This document shows, piece after piece, positions 28,764 through 40,862 of a DNA stretch of 50,605 bases (position 1 is the stretch's first letter; each line of letters opens with the position of its first letter). The DNA is taken from positions 1 through 50,605 of the forward strand of contig VHCM01000004.1 of NCBI GenBank assembly GCA_016871685.1. The letters run 5' to 3'. The notes beneath the pieces are model-generated. The model searched no databases. It was given only the letters and a program-made list of their open reading frames with translations, and was not told the DNA's origin. The translations under genes and the position numbers were made by a program. The stretch is from Verrucomicrobiota bacterium. Lineage in GTDB: Bacteria > Verrucomicrobiota > Verrucomicrobiia > Verrucomicrobiales > Akkermansiaceae.

Positions 28764-29126
28764 TCACGCCGCGAAACTCTCGCCGCACGAACAGGTGACC
28801 ACGGCATTCGGATTGCTCACCTTGAATCCACCCTGCTGCAAATCGTCGGAGTAGTCCAGCTCGCTGCCGCCAACAAACAAGGCGCTCTTTGGATCGATCA
28901 CCACATTCACCCCGTTGCTCGCAACGAGGATGTCGCGGTCGCGCGGGCCATCGACCAGATCCATTTTGTATTGCAGCCCCGAGCAGCCACCACCGATCAC
29001 CGCGATTCTCAACGCGCCTTGCGGGCGCCCCTGACGTTCGAGAAGGCCGCCCAAATGGGACGCCGCGCCGTCGAGCACGCGGATCAGCTTCTCATTGCCG
29101 ACCTTGAATCGGGCGATTGAGGTCAC
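28764..29126 (-). CDS. A-type Fe-S cluster carrier (IscA/ErpA/HesB family)
   Basis: A 120-residue carrier that hands Fe-S clusters to apoproteins. The three conserved cysteines are in place: Cys48 in GGGCSGLQY, and Cys112 and Cys114 in the C-terminal CSCGESF. The start is GTG at 29126; no ATG is available before the conserved core. No isc or suf genes lie next to it, so which assembly system it serves is unknown. The symbol is left empty because IscA, ErpA and SufA cannot be told apart here. Confidence 0.92.
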   Translation of the reverse strand: MTSIARFKVGNEKLIRVLDGAASHLGGLLERQGRPQGALRIAVIGGGCSGLQYKMDLVDGPRDRDILVASNGVNVVIDPKSALFVGGSELDYSDDLQQGGFKVSNPNAVVTCSCGESFAA

Positions 29127-29197
29127 GGCTGACGATGAATCAAGACAGCTGCGGAGTCAATCCCGCGACGGTGCCGGCGCATCACGCGCACCGGGAT

Positions 29198-29476
29198 TCA
29201 CGCTTCAGGTGCACCACCGGCGGCTTCCGCGGGAGACTCCGGTTTTTTCGCCGGGGCTTTTTTCGCCGGGGCTTTTTTCGCCGGGGCTTTCTTGGCGGCG
29301 GTTTTTTTCGCCGGAGCCTTCTTGGCAGCGGCCTCCTTCGCGGGTGCCGCTTTCTTCGCCGGCTCCTTTGCAGCCGACCGGCGGACGGTGCCTCCGGCTT
29401 TGGCCTGGGCCTGCTTGCGCTTCAGATAGTTGGCGCGACGGCGGCGCTTGATGACTTTGTTCGATTGCTGTCCCAT
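29198..29476 (-). CDS. Histone H1-like Lys/Ala-rich protein
   Basis: A 92-residue, strongly basic protein. The head MGQQSNKVIKRRRRANYLKR is followed by a tail of KKAPA units (about residues 36-76) like the C-terminal tail of histone H1 and bacterial Hc1/AlgP-type proteins. It should bind DNA or RNA without sequence preference; this is inferred from composition. The DNA of the tail is itself repetitive, near-identical 15-base units at about 29240-29290, so repeat number may vary by slippage. The ATG at 29476 is preferred over an in-frame start five codons upstream. Confidence 0.7.
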   Translation of the reverse strand: MGQQSNKVIKRRRRANYLKRKQAQAKAGGTVRRSAAKEPAKKAAPAKEAAAKKAPAKKTAAKKAPAKKAPAKKAPAKKPESPAEAAGGAPEA

Positions 29477-29778
29477 GGTGGTGCACTGCATGGCTAGGGA
29501 TCCGGCGACATCGCATCAAGACAAAATCCACGGCCCCTCAAGGAATCCAGGAGATCACCACGCATAAGTAGTTGTTTTGAATATTTATGCAACCCTTGCG
29601 GCTGTGAGCCGGATGGCGCAGGCGATGCCGGATTCGATTCAACCAGCTCCGCGTGCGATCACACCCGGCGACGGCTCGATCCGATACTGGCTCAGGCCAC
29701 ACGACAAACGCCCATGGATGCCGACAAATACCGGATTCCCATTCGACAAATCCCGCTTCGCCGGAGCAGATTCGGCGC
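29477..29778. promoter_or_regulatory. Divergent intergenic region with an AT-rich patch
   Basis: A 302-base gap between the H1-like gene (minus) and the RlmI-type gene (plus), with no convincing coding frame. An AT-rich patch at 29561-29592 stands out from its GC-rich surroundings. On the minus strand it offers TTGCAT (29587-29592) and, 17 bases on, ACTTAT (29564-29569), a weak but plausible promoter for the H1-like gene. A TTCGATTC near 29633-29640 recalls a tRNA T-loop, but the flanking arms do not pair. Confidence 0.35.
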
Positions 29779-30939
29779 ATGGCAGGTTTGGTGATCGCCC
29801 CGCGGGCCCGGTTGTTTCACGGGCACGAGTGGGTCTATGCGTCCGATGTCAAAAAGGCCTTCGGAGATCCGAAGCCGGGCGACGTCATCAGCCTCAAGGA
29901 CTGCCGCGACCGCCCGCTCGGATCGGCGATCTACAATCCGCGCTCGCAGATCGTCGCCCGCCGGTTTTCCCGCAGAAGGCAGGAACTCGACCTCGACTTC
30001 TTCATCCGCCGGATCCGTCAGGCCGTCGCTCATCGCGAAGTGCTCGGGCTGGCCGACGCGCCGTGCCGGATCGTGTGGAGCGAATCCGACGGCATCCCCG
30101 GACTGGTGGTCGATCGCTACGGCGCGCACCTCTCTGTGCAGTTGCTCACGCTGGCGATGGACCTGCGCCGCGATCTGATCGCCCAAGCCCTGGTCGAAGT
30201 GTGCGCACCGGAGTCGATCGTGCTGCGCAACGACGCGCCGTCGCGCAAGGCCGAGGGACTCGACCATGAAATCGGCATGCTGGTGGGCGACCCGCCCGGA
30301 TCCATCGAAGTCGAGACCAACGGACTGCGCTTCGTAGTCGATCCCGCCGATGGTCAGAAAACGGGACTCTATCTAGACCAATTGCAGGCACATGCCGAGG
30401 TCGCGGCGCTCGCCCGGGGCAGGCGCGTGCTCGACTGCTTCACCAACCAAGGCGGATTCGCGCTGGCCTGCGCCAAGGCGGGCGCGGCGGATGTGACCGC
30501 GGTCGATCTCTCGTCATCCGCCTGCGCCGCCACCCGCAGGAACGCGGACCTCAACGGGCTCGATGTGCGGGTGATCGAAGACAACGTATTCGACTTCCTT
30601 CGCAAGGCATCGCCGGACTATGACCTGATCATCCTCGATCCGCCCAGCTTCACGCGCAACCGCAAGTCGTTGATGGACGCGATGCGCGGCTACAAGGAGA
30701 TTCATCTGCGCTCGCTCAAGCTGCTCGACAAGGGCGGACTGCTCTCGACGTTCTGTTGCTCCCACCACGCGTCGCGCGAGCAGTTTCTCGGCAACCTTGG
30801 CGACGCCTCGGTGGATGCTAAGAAGTCGCTGCGTCTGGTTCGCGAACACGCGCAGCGGGCCGATCACCCGGTGCTCGTCACCGTGCCGGAGACCAGTTAC
30901 CTCAAAGGATTCACCGCCGAGGTCATCGCCTCGAGGTGA
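29779..30939 (+). CDS. RlmI-type 23S rRNA (cytosine-C5) methyltransferase
   Basis: A class I SAM methyltransferase of the RlmI family, expected to make m5C in 23S rRNA (position 1962 in E. coli). The 386-residue protein has an N-terminal PUA-like domain (PRARLFHGHEWVYASDV), an EEHEP-like linker, motif I VLDCFTNQGGFALACAKAGA and motif IV LDPPSFTRNRKSL, then a Cys-containing block LSTFCCSHHAS. The ATG at 29779 gives the family-like beginning; upstream in-frame codons do not resemble protein. The exact target base is inferred, so no symbol is given. Confidence 0.88.
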   Translation: MAGLVIAPRARLFHGHEWVYASDVKKAFGDPKPGDVISLKDCRDRPLGSAIYNPRSQIVARRFSRRRQELDLDFFIRRIRQAVAHREVLGLADAPCRIVWSESDGIPGLVVDRYGAHLSVQLLTLAMDLRRDLIAQALVEVCAPESIVLRNDAPSRKAEGLDHEIGMLVGDPPGSIEVETNGLRFVVDPADGQKTGLYLDQLQAHAEVAALARGRRVLDCFTNQGGFALACAKAGAADVTAVDLSSSACAATRRNADLNGLDVRVIEDNVFDFLRKASPDYDLIILDPPSFTRNRKSLMDAMRGYKEIHLRSLKLLDKGGLLSTFCCSHHASREQFLGNLGDASVDAKKSLRLVREHAQRADHPVLVTVPETSYLKGFTAEVIASR

Positions 30940-30993
30940 CGCGGCGCGGTTGCCGCTTGCCACCGCGGCGGCAGGCCCGGTAATGACATACCG

Positions 30994-32319
30994 ATGAACG
31001 ATTCCTCCGGCAGCCCGCCACCCGCCACCGTCGTCCCCCGCGCGGTGCTCGTCCCGTTCATCCTCGTCACCAGCCTGTTCGCGCTGTGGGGCTTCGCCAA
31101 CGACATCACCAACCCGATGGTGGCGGCGTTCAAGAACATCCTGCTCATCAGCCACTTCGAAAGCTCGTTGGTGCAGGCTGCGTTCTACGGCGGCTATTGC
31201 GTGATGGCGTTTCCCGCCGCGCTGTTCATCCAACGATGCGGCTACCAGAAAGGACTCGCGGCCGGTCTGCTGCTCTACGCGCTTGGCTGCTTCCTGTTCA
31301 TTCCCTCCGGGTGGCTGATGGATTTTCACGCTTTCCTGGCGGCGTACTTCATCATGACCTGCGGGCTGTCGTTTTTGGAAACCAGCGCGAATCCTTACAT
31401 CATGGCGCTGGGGCCGGAGGAAACCGCCACCCGCAGGTTGAATTTCGCCCAGGCATTCAACCCGCTGGGCTCGATCACCGGCATGCTGGTGGCGAGCCAC
31501 GTCGTCCTCGCCAACCTCAATCCGGCCACCGAAGACGAACGTGGGGCGTTGCGCAGCTCGGATCCCGCGGCATTCGATGCCATCCGCGCGGCAGACCTCG
31601 ACGTGATCGTCGGCCCCTACGCGGTGCTCGGGCTGGTCGTCTTCGCGTTGTTCGTCGTGTTTCTCGTGAAGCGACTGCCCGAAGGCCGCGGCGGAGCCGA
31701 CCACGACCTGCATGTCGGCCGCACGCTCGGCCGCCTGGCACGCACGCCGCATTACCTGTGGGGCGTCGTCGCACAGGCGTTCTACGTCGGCGCGCAGATC
31801 ATGGTGTGGACCTTCATCATCCAGTACGCCGGCAACGAGCTGGGCATGGACAAGAAAACGGCACAGCAGCACAACATCGCCGCGATGGCGATCTTTGTGA
31901 GCAGCCGCTTCATCTGCACCTGGTTGATGAGATTCGTCGCTCCGGGCCTCCTGCTTGCACTGCTCGCCTGCGGCGGCCTGCTTCTCACGCTGGGCACCAT
32001 CCTCATGACCGGCATGCCTGGCCTCTGGTGCCTGATCGGCGTCTCCGCCTGCATGTCGCTGATGTTCCCGACAATCTACGGGATTGCTCTGCAAGGCCTC
32101 GGCGGCGACACCAAGCTCGGCGCGGCCGGGCTGATCTTTGCCATCGGCGGCGGCTGCCTGATGCCGCCGATGCAGGGCGCGATCATGGACCTGCCCGCCT
32201 TCGATTTCGGTGCATTCACGCTTTCTAGCACCCGCGTCTCGTTCGCACTGCCCGCGTTGTGTTTCGTGGTGATCGCGCTTTACGGCGCGTGGATGGCGAA
32301 GCGCCGGGTCACCGCATGA
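30994..32319 (+). CDS. fucP: FucP-type sugar:H+ symporter (MFS)
   Basis: A 441-residue inner-membrane transporter with about 12 hydrophobic segments. The FucP signatures [18 protein letters not shown] (with Asp37) and [15 protein letters not shown] (with Glu128) match the residues that couple protons and bind sugar in E. coli FucP. L-fucose is the likely type substrate, but related members carry other sugars such as glucose or galactose, so the substrate is an inference. It is followed by a DUF1080 protein after 74 bases, and an SDR gene is 1.4 kb downstream, which fits sugar use. Confidence 0.82.
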   Translation: MNDSSGSPPPATVVPRAVLVPFILVTSLFALWGFANDITNPMVAAFKNILLISHFESSLVQAAFYGGYCVMAFPAALFIQRCGYQKGLAAGLLLYALGCFLFIPSGWLMDFHAFLAAYFIMTCGLSFLETSANPYIMALGPEETATRRLNFAQAFNPLGSITGMLVASHVVLANLNPATEDERGALRSSDPAAFDAIRAADLDVIVGPYAVLGLVVFALFVVFLVKRLPEGRGGADHDLHVGRTLGRLARTPHYLWGVVAQAFYVGAQIMVWTFIIQYAGNELGMDKKTAQQHNIAAMAIFVSSRFICTWLMRFVAPGLLLALLACGGLLLTLGTILMTGMPGLWCLIGVSACMSLMFPTIYGIALQGLGGDTKLGAAGLIFAIGGGCLMPPMQGAIMDLPAFDFGAFTLSSTRVSFALPALCFVVIALYGAWMAKRRVTA

Positions 32320-32393
32320 TGGCGGACCCAACGCGATTGCATGCTTGCCATATCCCGCCGCTTCCCATCTGTTTCCTGCATCACCCGCACCCC

Positions 32394-33074
32394 ATGAACT
32401 TCCGCATCCTCCTCGCCATGTCCGTCCTCGCCTCGATCTGTCGCGCAGACGAACCCGCATACAAACCGCTGTTCCCCAAAGACGGCCCGCCCGAAGGCTG
32501 GATCATCCGCCACTGGGCCGATGTCGCGAATCCCGCGGTCGGTGCCCCGGCGTGGATGGTCAAGGACGGCGTGCTGACCAGTGCCGGCGACCGCGGCTGC
32601 TGGTTTCTCAGCGAGAAGGAGTACGGCGACTTCGAGTTGGAGTACGAATTCCGCCTCGGTCCGCAGGGCAACAGCGGTTTTGCATTCCGCGCGCCGGACA
32701 AAGGCGACCCGGCATTCGACGGCATGGAAATGCAGATGGCCGACTTCCGCTACAATCCGCAGGCCAAGGACTCCGAACTCACCGGTGGCATCTACCGCGC
32801 GATCGCGCCGAAACAACAAGTCTACAAACCCGAGGAGTGGAACACCGTGTCGTTCTCGGTGACCGGTACGCGGCTCAAGGTCGTGATGAACGGCGTGCTG
32901 ATCCAGGACACCGATCTCGCCGAACACGAAGAGGAAATCAGCGATCACAAAGGGAACATCGTGCCCAAGATCAAGGACCGACCGCGCAAAGGCCGCATTG
33001 GATTCCAAAACCTCAGCCGCGCCGGTGGCCAGGTCGAGATCCGCAACGCAAAAATCCGCGTGCTGGACAAGTAA
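32394..33074 (+). CDS. Exported DUF1080 (3-keto-glycoside hydrolase-type) protein
   Basis: A 226-residue protein with a Sec signal peptide ([18 protein letters not shown]) and one DUF1080 (PF06439) domain. Family features are [34 protein letters not shown] and GRIGFQNL near the end. The fold is a concanavalin-like beta sandwich; several family members act on 3-keto sugars, but activity here is unproved. Downstream of the FucP symporter it may take part in breaking down carbohydrate outside the cytoplasm. Confidence 0.82.
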   Translation: MNFRILLAMSVLASICRADEPAYKPLFPKDGPPEGWIIRHWADVANPAVGAPAWMVKDGVLTSAGDRGCWFLSEKEYGDFELEYEFRLGPQGNSGFAFRAPDKGDPAFDGMEMQMADFRYNPQAKDSELTGGIYRAIAPKQQVYKPEEWNTVSFSVTGTRLKVVMNGVLIQDTDLAEHEEEISDHKGNIVPKIKDRPRKGRIGFQNLSRAGGQVEIRNAKIRVLDK

Positions 33075-33100
33075 GCGCGGCCGCGCTTCGATCGGCTGCC

Positions 33101-33643
33101 ATGTCCGACATCAAGATCACCCTCCACACCACCGCCGGCGACATCCACGCGACGTTCTTCGCGACGAAGGCACCGCTCACTTGCGCCAATTTTCTCAACC
33201 TCGCGCGCCGTGGCTACTACGACGGCGTGGCATTCCACCGCGTGATCGAGGGATTCATGCTGCAGGGCGGCGACCCGACCGAAACCGGCCGCGGCGGACC
33301 CGGCTACCGTTTCGCCGATGAATTCCATCCGGACCTCCGTCACAACGCACCGGGCGTCTTCTCGATGGCAAACGCCGGGCCGGGCACCAACGGGTCGCAG
33401 TTCTTCATCACCACCGCCCCCACCCCATTCCTCGACAACCGCCACTCGGTCTTCGGCCAGGTCACCGACGGACTCGACGTCGCGATGAAGATCACCGGCA
33501 AGAACAACACCGGCGAACGCGGATGCAAATCCGACGGCAAGGGCGACAAGATCGTCTCGATCACCATCCACGACGATGTCACCGAGCTGTTCGATTCGCA
33601 GAAGGATCACCTCGAGCATTGGAACTCGATCCTCGACCGTTGA
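33101..33643 (+). CDS. Cyclophilin-type peptidyl-prolyl isomerase
   Basis: A 180-residue cyclophilin that catalyses cis-trans isomerisation of Xaa-Pro bonds. The active-site blocks [33 protein letters not shown] and SVFGQV are intact. No signal peptide is seen, so it is cytoplasmic (PpiB-like). It has a short acidic/His C-terminal tail ([16 protein letters not shown]) beyond the usual fold. It lies 26 bases after the DUF1080 gene. Confidence 0.92.
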   Translation: MSDIKITLHTTAGDIHATFFATKAPLTCANFLNLARRGYYDGVAFHRVIEGFMLQGGDPTETGRGGPGYRFADEFHPDLRHNAPGVFSMANAGPGTNGSQFFITTAPTPFLDNRHSVFGQVTDGLDVAMKITGKNNTGERGCKSDGKGDKIVSITIHDDVTELFDSQKDHLEHWNSILDR

Positions 33644-33672
33644 TCTTCACCTGCGCGCGCAAAACAACGCGT

Positions 33673-33692
33673 CCGCGTCCGCGCGGACGCGG
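33673..33692. terminator. GC-rich palindrome after the cyclophilin gene
   Basis: A perfect 20-bp palindrome (core GCGTCCGC/GCGGACGC, 33675-33690) located 29 bases past the cyclophilin stop and 64 bases before the SDR start. It could fold as a very stable hairpin, but no T run follows, so a terminator role is only possible. Confidence 0.4.
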
Positions 33693-33755
33693 GTGACGCG
33701 AAAAGAATGAACGGATTCTCCCGGGAAATCCGCTACAAAGGCGGACCTTTTCCTC

Positions 33756-34544
33756 ATGAATGTCTCCCCTTATCTCAAGGAACTCTTCGACCTCAGCGGC
33801 AGGACCGCGGTGGTGATTGGCGGCACCGGCCACCTGTGTGGCGCCATCGCCGCCGGACTCGCCCGCGCGGGCGCGGAGATTGTGCTGGCCGGTCGCATCC
33901 CGGACAAGGCGGAGCCGGTCCTGCGCGACATCGCCTCGGATGGCGGCCGCGGATGGTTCGTTCCGGTCGATGTGACGTCGCGCGCGTCGCTGAACCAATT
34001 GCTCGAAGCCACTCTCGCACACGCGGGCAAGGCCGACATCCTCATCAACGGCGCCGGCATCCACTCAGACACCCCGTTTCTCGACATCGACGAAGAGGAA
34101 TACGGCCGCGTGCTCGACACCAATCTCTCGGCAGTGTTCCGCGCCTGCCAGGTCTTCGGCAGCCACTTCATCGCCGAATCACGACCGGGATCGATCATCA
34201 ACATCGGATCCGTCTCCGGCATCTCACCGCTGTCGCGCGCGTTCACCGACTCGCTCGCCAAGGCCGCCGTCCACAACCTCACCCGCAACCTCGCACGTGA
34301 ATGGGCCGACAAGGACATCCGCGTCAACACGCTGGTGCCCGGCTTCTTCGCCGCCGCGCAAAACCCGCGCTTCGTGAACGAGAGCCGCGTGCTCGACATC
34401 CTCCGCCAGACGCCCGCATCCCGGTTCGGCAACGCCGACGAACTCATCGGCGCCACCCTGCTGCTCGCATCGCCACGCGCCGGCTCGTTCATCACCGGCG
34501 CGGAACTCGTCGTCGACGGCGGATTCCACGCCATGACGCTGTGA
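33756..34544 (+). CDS. SDR-family oxidoreductase with catalytic Tyr replaced by Asp
   Basis: A 262-residue short-chain dehydrogenase close to the D-mannonate/gluconate oxidoreductase type. The cofactor loop GGTGHLCG, NNAG-like motif INGAG (about 98-102), Ser152 (INIGSVSG) and Lys169 are in place. The catalytic Tyr of YxxxK is not: the sequence reads SRAFTDSLAKAAV with Asp165 (codon GAC at 34248-34250), one base from a TAC Tyr codon. Either the enzyme has lost dehydrogenase activity or the base is a sequence error. It follows the sugar symporter group and ends 160 bases before secA. Confidence 0.82.
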   Translation: MNVSPYLKELFDLSGRTAVVIGGTGHLCGAIAAGLARAGAEIVLAGRIPDKAEPVLRDIASDGGRGWFVPVDVTSRASLNQLLEATLAHAGKADILINGAGIHSDTPFLDIDEEEYGRVLDTNLSAVFRACQVFGSHFIAESRPGSIINIGSVSGISPLSRAFTDSLAKAAVHNLTRNLAREWADKDIRVNTLVPGFFAAAQNPRFVNESRVLDILRQTPASRFGNADELIGATLLLASPRAGSFITGAELVVDGGFHAMTL

Positions 34545-34704
34545 CCACGGGCCAGCAAGGGATCCTTTGGCTGGATGCAGTCAATTCGTATTCAATTTGA
34601 TTTGCAACGTCCGCGCGCCCGGCTCCTCCGAGGTGCTTGCGCCACGGGGGCGGACGATGTATCACCTCCGCCCCGGAAGCACCCGCCGGGATCCTCCCAT
34701 TCTC

Positions 34705-37887
<3,183 letters not shown>

Positions 37888-37899
37888 CCTCACCAGCCG

Positions 37900-39267
37900 A
37901 TGACCGGCCGCGACATCAGGGAGATCCTCGACCGCTCCGGCGTCACGCCGAGCCGCAAGCTGGGCCAGAATTTTCTCGCCGATCCGAATCTCGCGCGTTG
38001 GATCGTCAGTCAGCTCGATGCGTCAGCGGACGATGCCGTGGTCGAAGTCGGACCAGGCACCGGATCACTCACCAGCCATCTCGTCGGCATGGTGCGACGG
38101 CTGATCCTGGTCGAATTTGACGAACGTCTCGCTGCGGCGCTGGCCGACCGCTTTCGCGACAGGAGCGATGTCGAGGTCCACCACGCCGATGCCGCGCGCA
38201 TCGACAAGCGTCCATGGTTCGCGCATCGGCCGCTCAAGTTTCTCGGCAATCTCCCCTACTCGTCGGGCGGCGCGATCCTCAAGAACCTACTGGACGCGCC
38301 GCATCCCTTCGAGCGCGCTGTCGTGATGTTGCAAAAGGAGGTGGTCGACCGCCTGGCGGCCAAACCCGGATCCAAGGACTACGGCATGCTTTCACTGCGG
38401 ACGCAGGTCAACTGGCGGGTTGATCCGCTGCGCACCGTGCCGCCCGAGGCGTTTCACCCGCGGCCGGCGATCGATTCGACGGTGGCGGTGCTCACTCCTC
38501 GCACCGGACTGCCGCCCTTCGACCGACGGCTCTTCGACGAACTCGTGCGCCGCGGATTCGCACAACGCAGGAAACAGCTCGCGAAGAACCTGCCGCACGG
38601 CACCGCATGGCCGGAGATCGCCGCGTCGCTGGGCGTGCCGGTCACCGCGCGCGCGGAGGAGTTGTCGCTCGACCAGTGGATCGCGCTGACGCGCGACTGT
38701 GATCGGCATCCCTTGAAGGACGTCCCCCAGAATGACGCGGAGCTTTTTGATGTCGTCGATGCCGACGACCGCGTGATCGATCGCAGGCCACGGGGCGAGG
38801 TGCACGCGCAAGGTCTGCTGCACCGCGCGGTGCACGTCTTTGTCTTCAACCGGCATGGCGAGCTGTTGTTGCAGAAGCGCTCGGCTTACAAAGACGCCCA
38901 TCCCGGTGTTTGGGATTCGAGCGTCGCGGGGCACCTCGACGCCGGTGAGGATTACGATCACGCGGCCGTCCGCGAGCTCGATGAGGAAATGGGAATCCGC
39001 GGCGATGCCGCACCCGAGGAAATCAGACGGATCGCGCCATCCCAAGCCACCGGCTGGGAACACGTCCGGCTGTACCGCGCGTTCCATCACGGTCGCGTGG
39101 AATTTCCCGCGGCCGAGATCGAGTCGGTGATGTGGATGCCGCCCGAATCCATCGACGCATGGACCGCCTCCCGACCCGGGGATTTCGCGAGCGGCTTCAT
39201 CGAATGCTGGCACATGTGGAGGAAATGCGGCATCGGAACGGAGTCCGGCCATTCTCCCATCCCATGA
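37900..39267 (+). CDS. rsmA: RsmA (KsgA) 16S rRNA dimethyltransferase fused to a Nudix hydrolase domain
   Basis: A 455-residue two-domain protein. Residues 1 to about 268 are KsgA/RsmA, which dimethylates A1518 and A1519 of 16S rRNA: SRKLGQNFLADPNL, motif I EVGPGTGSLTSHL and catalytic motif NLPYSSGGAIL. Residues about 280-440 are a Nudix domain, like isopentenyl-diphosphate isomerase/YfcD: RAVHVFVFNRHGELLLQKRS and a complete Nudix box starting at Gly344 (GHLDAGEDYDHAAVRELDEE). There is no internal stop or start that would separate them. Starts 12 bases after secA and overlaps the next gene by 4 bases. The Nudix substrate is unknown. Confidence 0.9.
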   Translation: MTGRDIREILDRSGVTPSRKLGQNFLADPNLARWIVSQLDASADDAVVEVGPGTGSLTSHLVGMVRRLILVEFDERLAAALADRFRDRSDVEVHHADAARIDKRPWFAHRPLKFLGNLPYSSGGAILKNLLDAPHPFERAVVMLQKEVVDRLAAKPGSKDYGMLSLRTQVNWRVDPLRTVPPEAFHPRPAIDSTVAVLTPRTGLPPFDRRLFDELVRRGFAQRRKQLAKNLPHGTAWPEIAASLGVPVTARAEELSLDQWIALTRDCDRHPLKDVPQNDAELFDVVDADDRVIDRRPRGEVHAQGLLHRAVHVFVFNRHGELLLQKRSAYKDAHPGVWDSSVAGHLDAGEDYDHAAVRELDEEMGIRGDAAPEEIRRIAPSQATGWEHVRLYRAFHHGRVEFPAAEIESVMWMPPESIDAWTASRPGDFASGFIECWHMWRKCGIGTESGHSPIP

Positions 39268-40019
39268 AAGTCTTGCTGACCATCCTGCTGCTGCCGCTGC
39301 TCGCCTGTTGCCGCGGACCCGAGCTGCTGCACGGCCGGGTCACGGCCGAGCTGCCGCACGATCCAAAGTGCTACACCCAAGGGCTCGAATTCCACGATGG
39401 TCGGCTCTTTGAAAGCAGCGGCGGCTACGGCAGCTCGACGATCCGCGAAGTCGACCCAGCGAACGGAATGGTGCTGCGCACCCGCGCGCTCGCACGCAAC
39501 GTGTTTGCCGAGGGTATCACCCTGCTCCATGACGAACTCTGGATCCTCACCTGGCACGAGAACACCGCGTACGTCTTCAATCTGGACGATTTCTCGTTCC
39601 TGCGATCGTACAAATACACCGGCGAAGGCTGGGGGCTCGCCAACGACGGCAAACAGCTCGTCATGAGCGACGGCACCCACATCCTCAAGTTCATCGATCC
39701 GGAAAATTTTCGCATCGTCAGAACCATCGAGGTGACCGACCGCGGACGCCGCGTCGACCAGTTGAACGAACTGGAATTCGCCGACGGCGCGATCTACGCC
39801 AACGTCTACCTGAAGGATAAGATCGCCCGGATTTCTCCGAACGACGGACGCATCACCGCATGGATCGCCCTCGATGGATTGCGCAAACGGCTGCCGCAAC
39901 CGCACGACGCCGAGGTGATGAACGGCATCGCCCGCAATCCGGCGAACGGCCGCCTGCTCGTCACCGGCAAGAACTGGCCGCGGATGTTCGAGATCGAACC
40001 GGTGCGCGAAGGTCCTTAG
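39264..40019 (+). CDS. Glutaminyl-peptide cyclotransferase, lipoprotein
   Basis: A 251-residue protein of the plant-type glutaminyl cyclase family (a five-bladed propeller), which turns N-terminal Gln into pyroglutamate. Typical blocks are DPKCYTQGLEFHDGRLFESSGGYG, an internal LNELEFADGAIYANVY, and a C-terminal NGIARNPANGRLLVTGKNWP. The N-terminus MKVLLTILLLPLLACC has a lipobox, so it is probably membrane-anchored outside the cytoplasm. The start overlaps the RsmA-Nudix stop (ATGA), implying translational coupling. No functional link between them is known. Confidence 0.87.
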   Translation: MKVLLTILLLPLLACCRGPELLHGRVTAELPHDPKCYTQGLEFHDGRLFESSGGYGSSTIREVDPANGMVLRTRALARNVFAEGITLLHDELWILTWHENTAYVFNLDDFSFLRSYKYTGEGWGLANDGKQLVMSDGTHILKFIDPENFRIVRTIEVTDRGRRVDQLNELEFADGAIYANVYLKDKIARISPNDGRITAWIALDGLRKRLPQPHDAEVMNGIARNPANGRLLVTGKNWPRMFEIEPVREGP

Positions 40020-40060
40020 GGCGTTCCCCATCTGCTCCAAAGCCGCGCGGCGACAAAGCA

Positions 40061-40819
40061 TCAGCCCCAGACCACACCCACCGGACAATGATCCGAGCCG
40101 TGGACGTGCGGCAGGATGTCCGCGGACCGGATCCGGTCGACATGAGCGGAAGAGATGCCGACATAGTCGATCCTCCAACCGACATTGCGGCCGCGCGCAC
40201 CCCCGCGGTAGGACCACCACGAATACGCACCGGCGATGTCCGGATGAAAATGCCGGAACGTGTCGGTGAATCCGGCGTCGAGCAGCTTGCCGAAGCTCTC
40301 ACGCTCCTCATCGGAAAACCCCGGACTGCGGCGGTTCTCCTTCGGACGCGCGAGGTCGATCTCCCGGTGGGCCACGTTGAGATCGCCGCAAAACACCAGC
40401 GGCTTGCGCCGCGCACAGGCTGTGACGTGCGCGCGGAACACCTCGTCCCAGCGAAGGCGGTAATCCAGCCGCCGTAACTCGTCCTGCGCGTTGGGCGTGT
40501 ACACGTTGACCAGGATGAACTCGGAAAACTCCAGCGTGAGCACACGACCCTCGCGGTCGTGTTCATCCATGCCGAAACCCATGCTCACCTCGAGGGGAGC
40601 CTCGCGACTGAACACCGCGACACCGGAATAGCCGGGTTTTTCCGCCGAATTCCAAAACGCATGATACCCGTCGAGCGCGCCGGGAAGCGGCACCTGCTCC
40701 GGCCGCGCCTTCGTCTCCTGCAAGCACAGGATGTCGGGCGATTCCGCCGCGACGAAATCCGCGAAACCCTTGCCCAATACCGCCCGCAGGCCGTTCACAT
40801 TCCATGAAATCAAGCGCAT
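40061..40819 (-). CDS. xth: Exodeoxyribonuclease III
   Basis: An AP endonuclease and 3'-5' exonuclease for base-excision repair. The 252-residue protein begins MRLISWNVNGLRAV with the metal-binding Asn, and has the LCLQETK motif (catalytic Glu), GDLNVAHREIDLARP, and C-terminal GSDHCPV with the catalytic His. The ATG at 40819 is chosen; the frame upstream opens only at a TTG two codons earlier. It converges on the glutaminyl cyclase gene and is divergent from the transposase element, whose left end begins 44 bases upstream of it. Confidence 0.94.
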   Translation of the reverse strand: MRLISWNVNGLRAVLGKGFADFVAAESPDILCLQETKARPEQVPLPGALDGYHAFWNSAEKPGYSGVAVFSREAPLEVSMGFGMDEHDREGRVLTLEFSEFILVNVYTPNAQDELRRLDYRLRWDEVFRAHVTACARRKPLVFCGDLNVAHREIDLARPKENRRSPGFSDEERESFGKLLDAGFTDTFRHFHPDIAGAYSWWSYRGGARGRNVGWRIDYVGISSAHVDRIRSADILPHVHGSDHCPVGVVWG

Positions 40820-40862
40820 GCGCAAACCATCCGCGTCCCACGATCCGCTGGCAAGCCCACTA

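Noticed and set aside
29240-29310. Tandem 15-base repeats as a possible CRISPR
   Set aside because: The units are contiguous without spacers and encode the KKAPA tail of the H1-like protein.
29633-29640. TTCGATTC resembling a tRNA T-loop
   Set aside because: The flanking bases do not form the 5-bp T stem and no anticodon or D arm fits.
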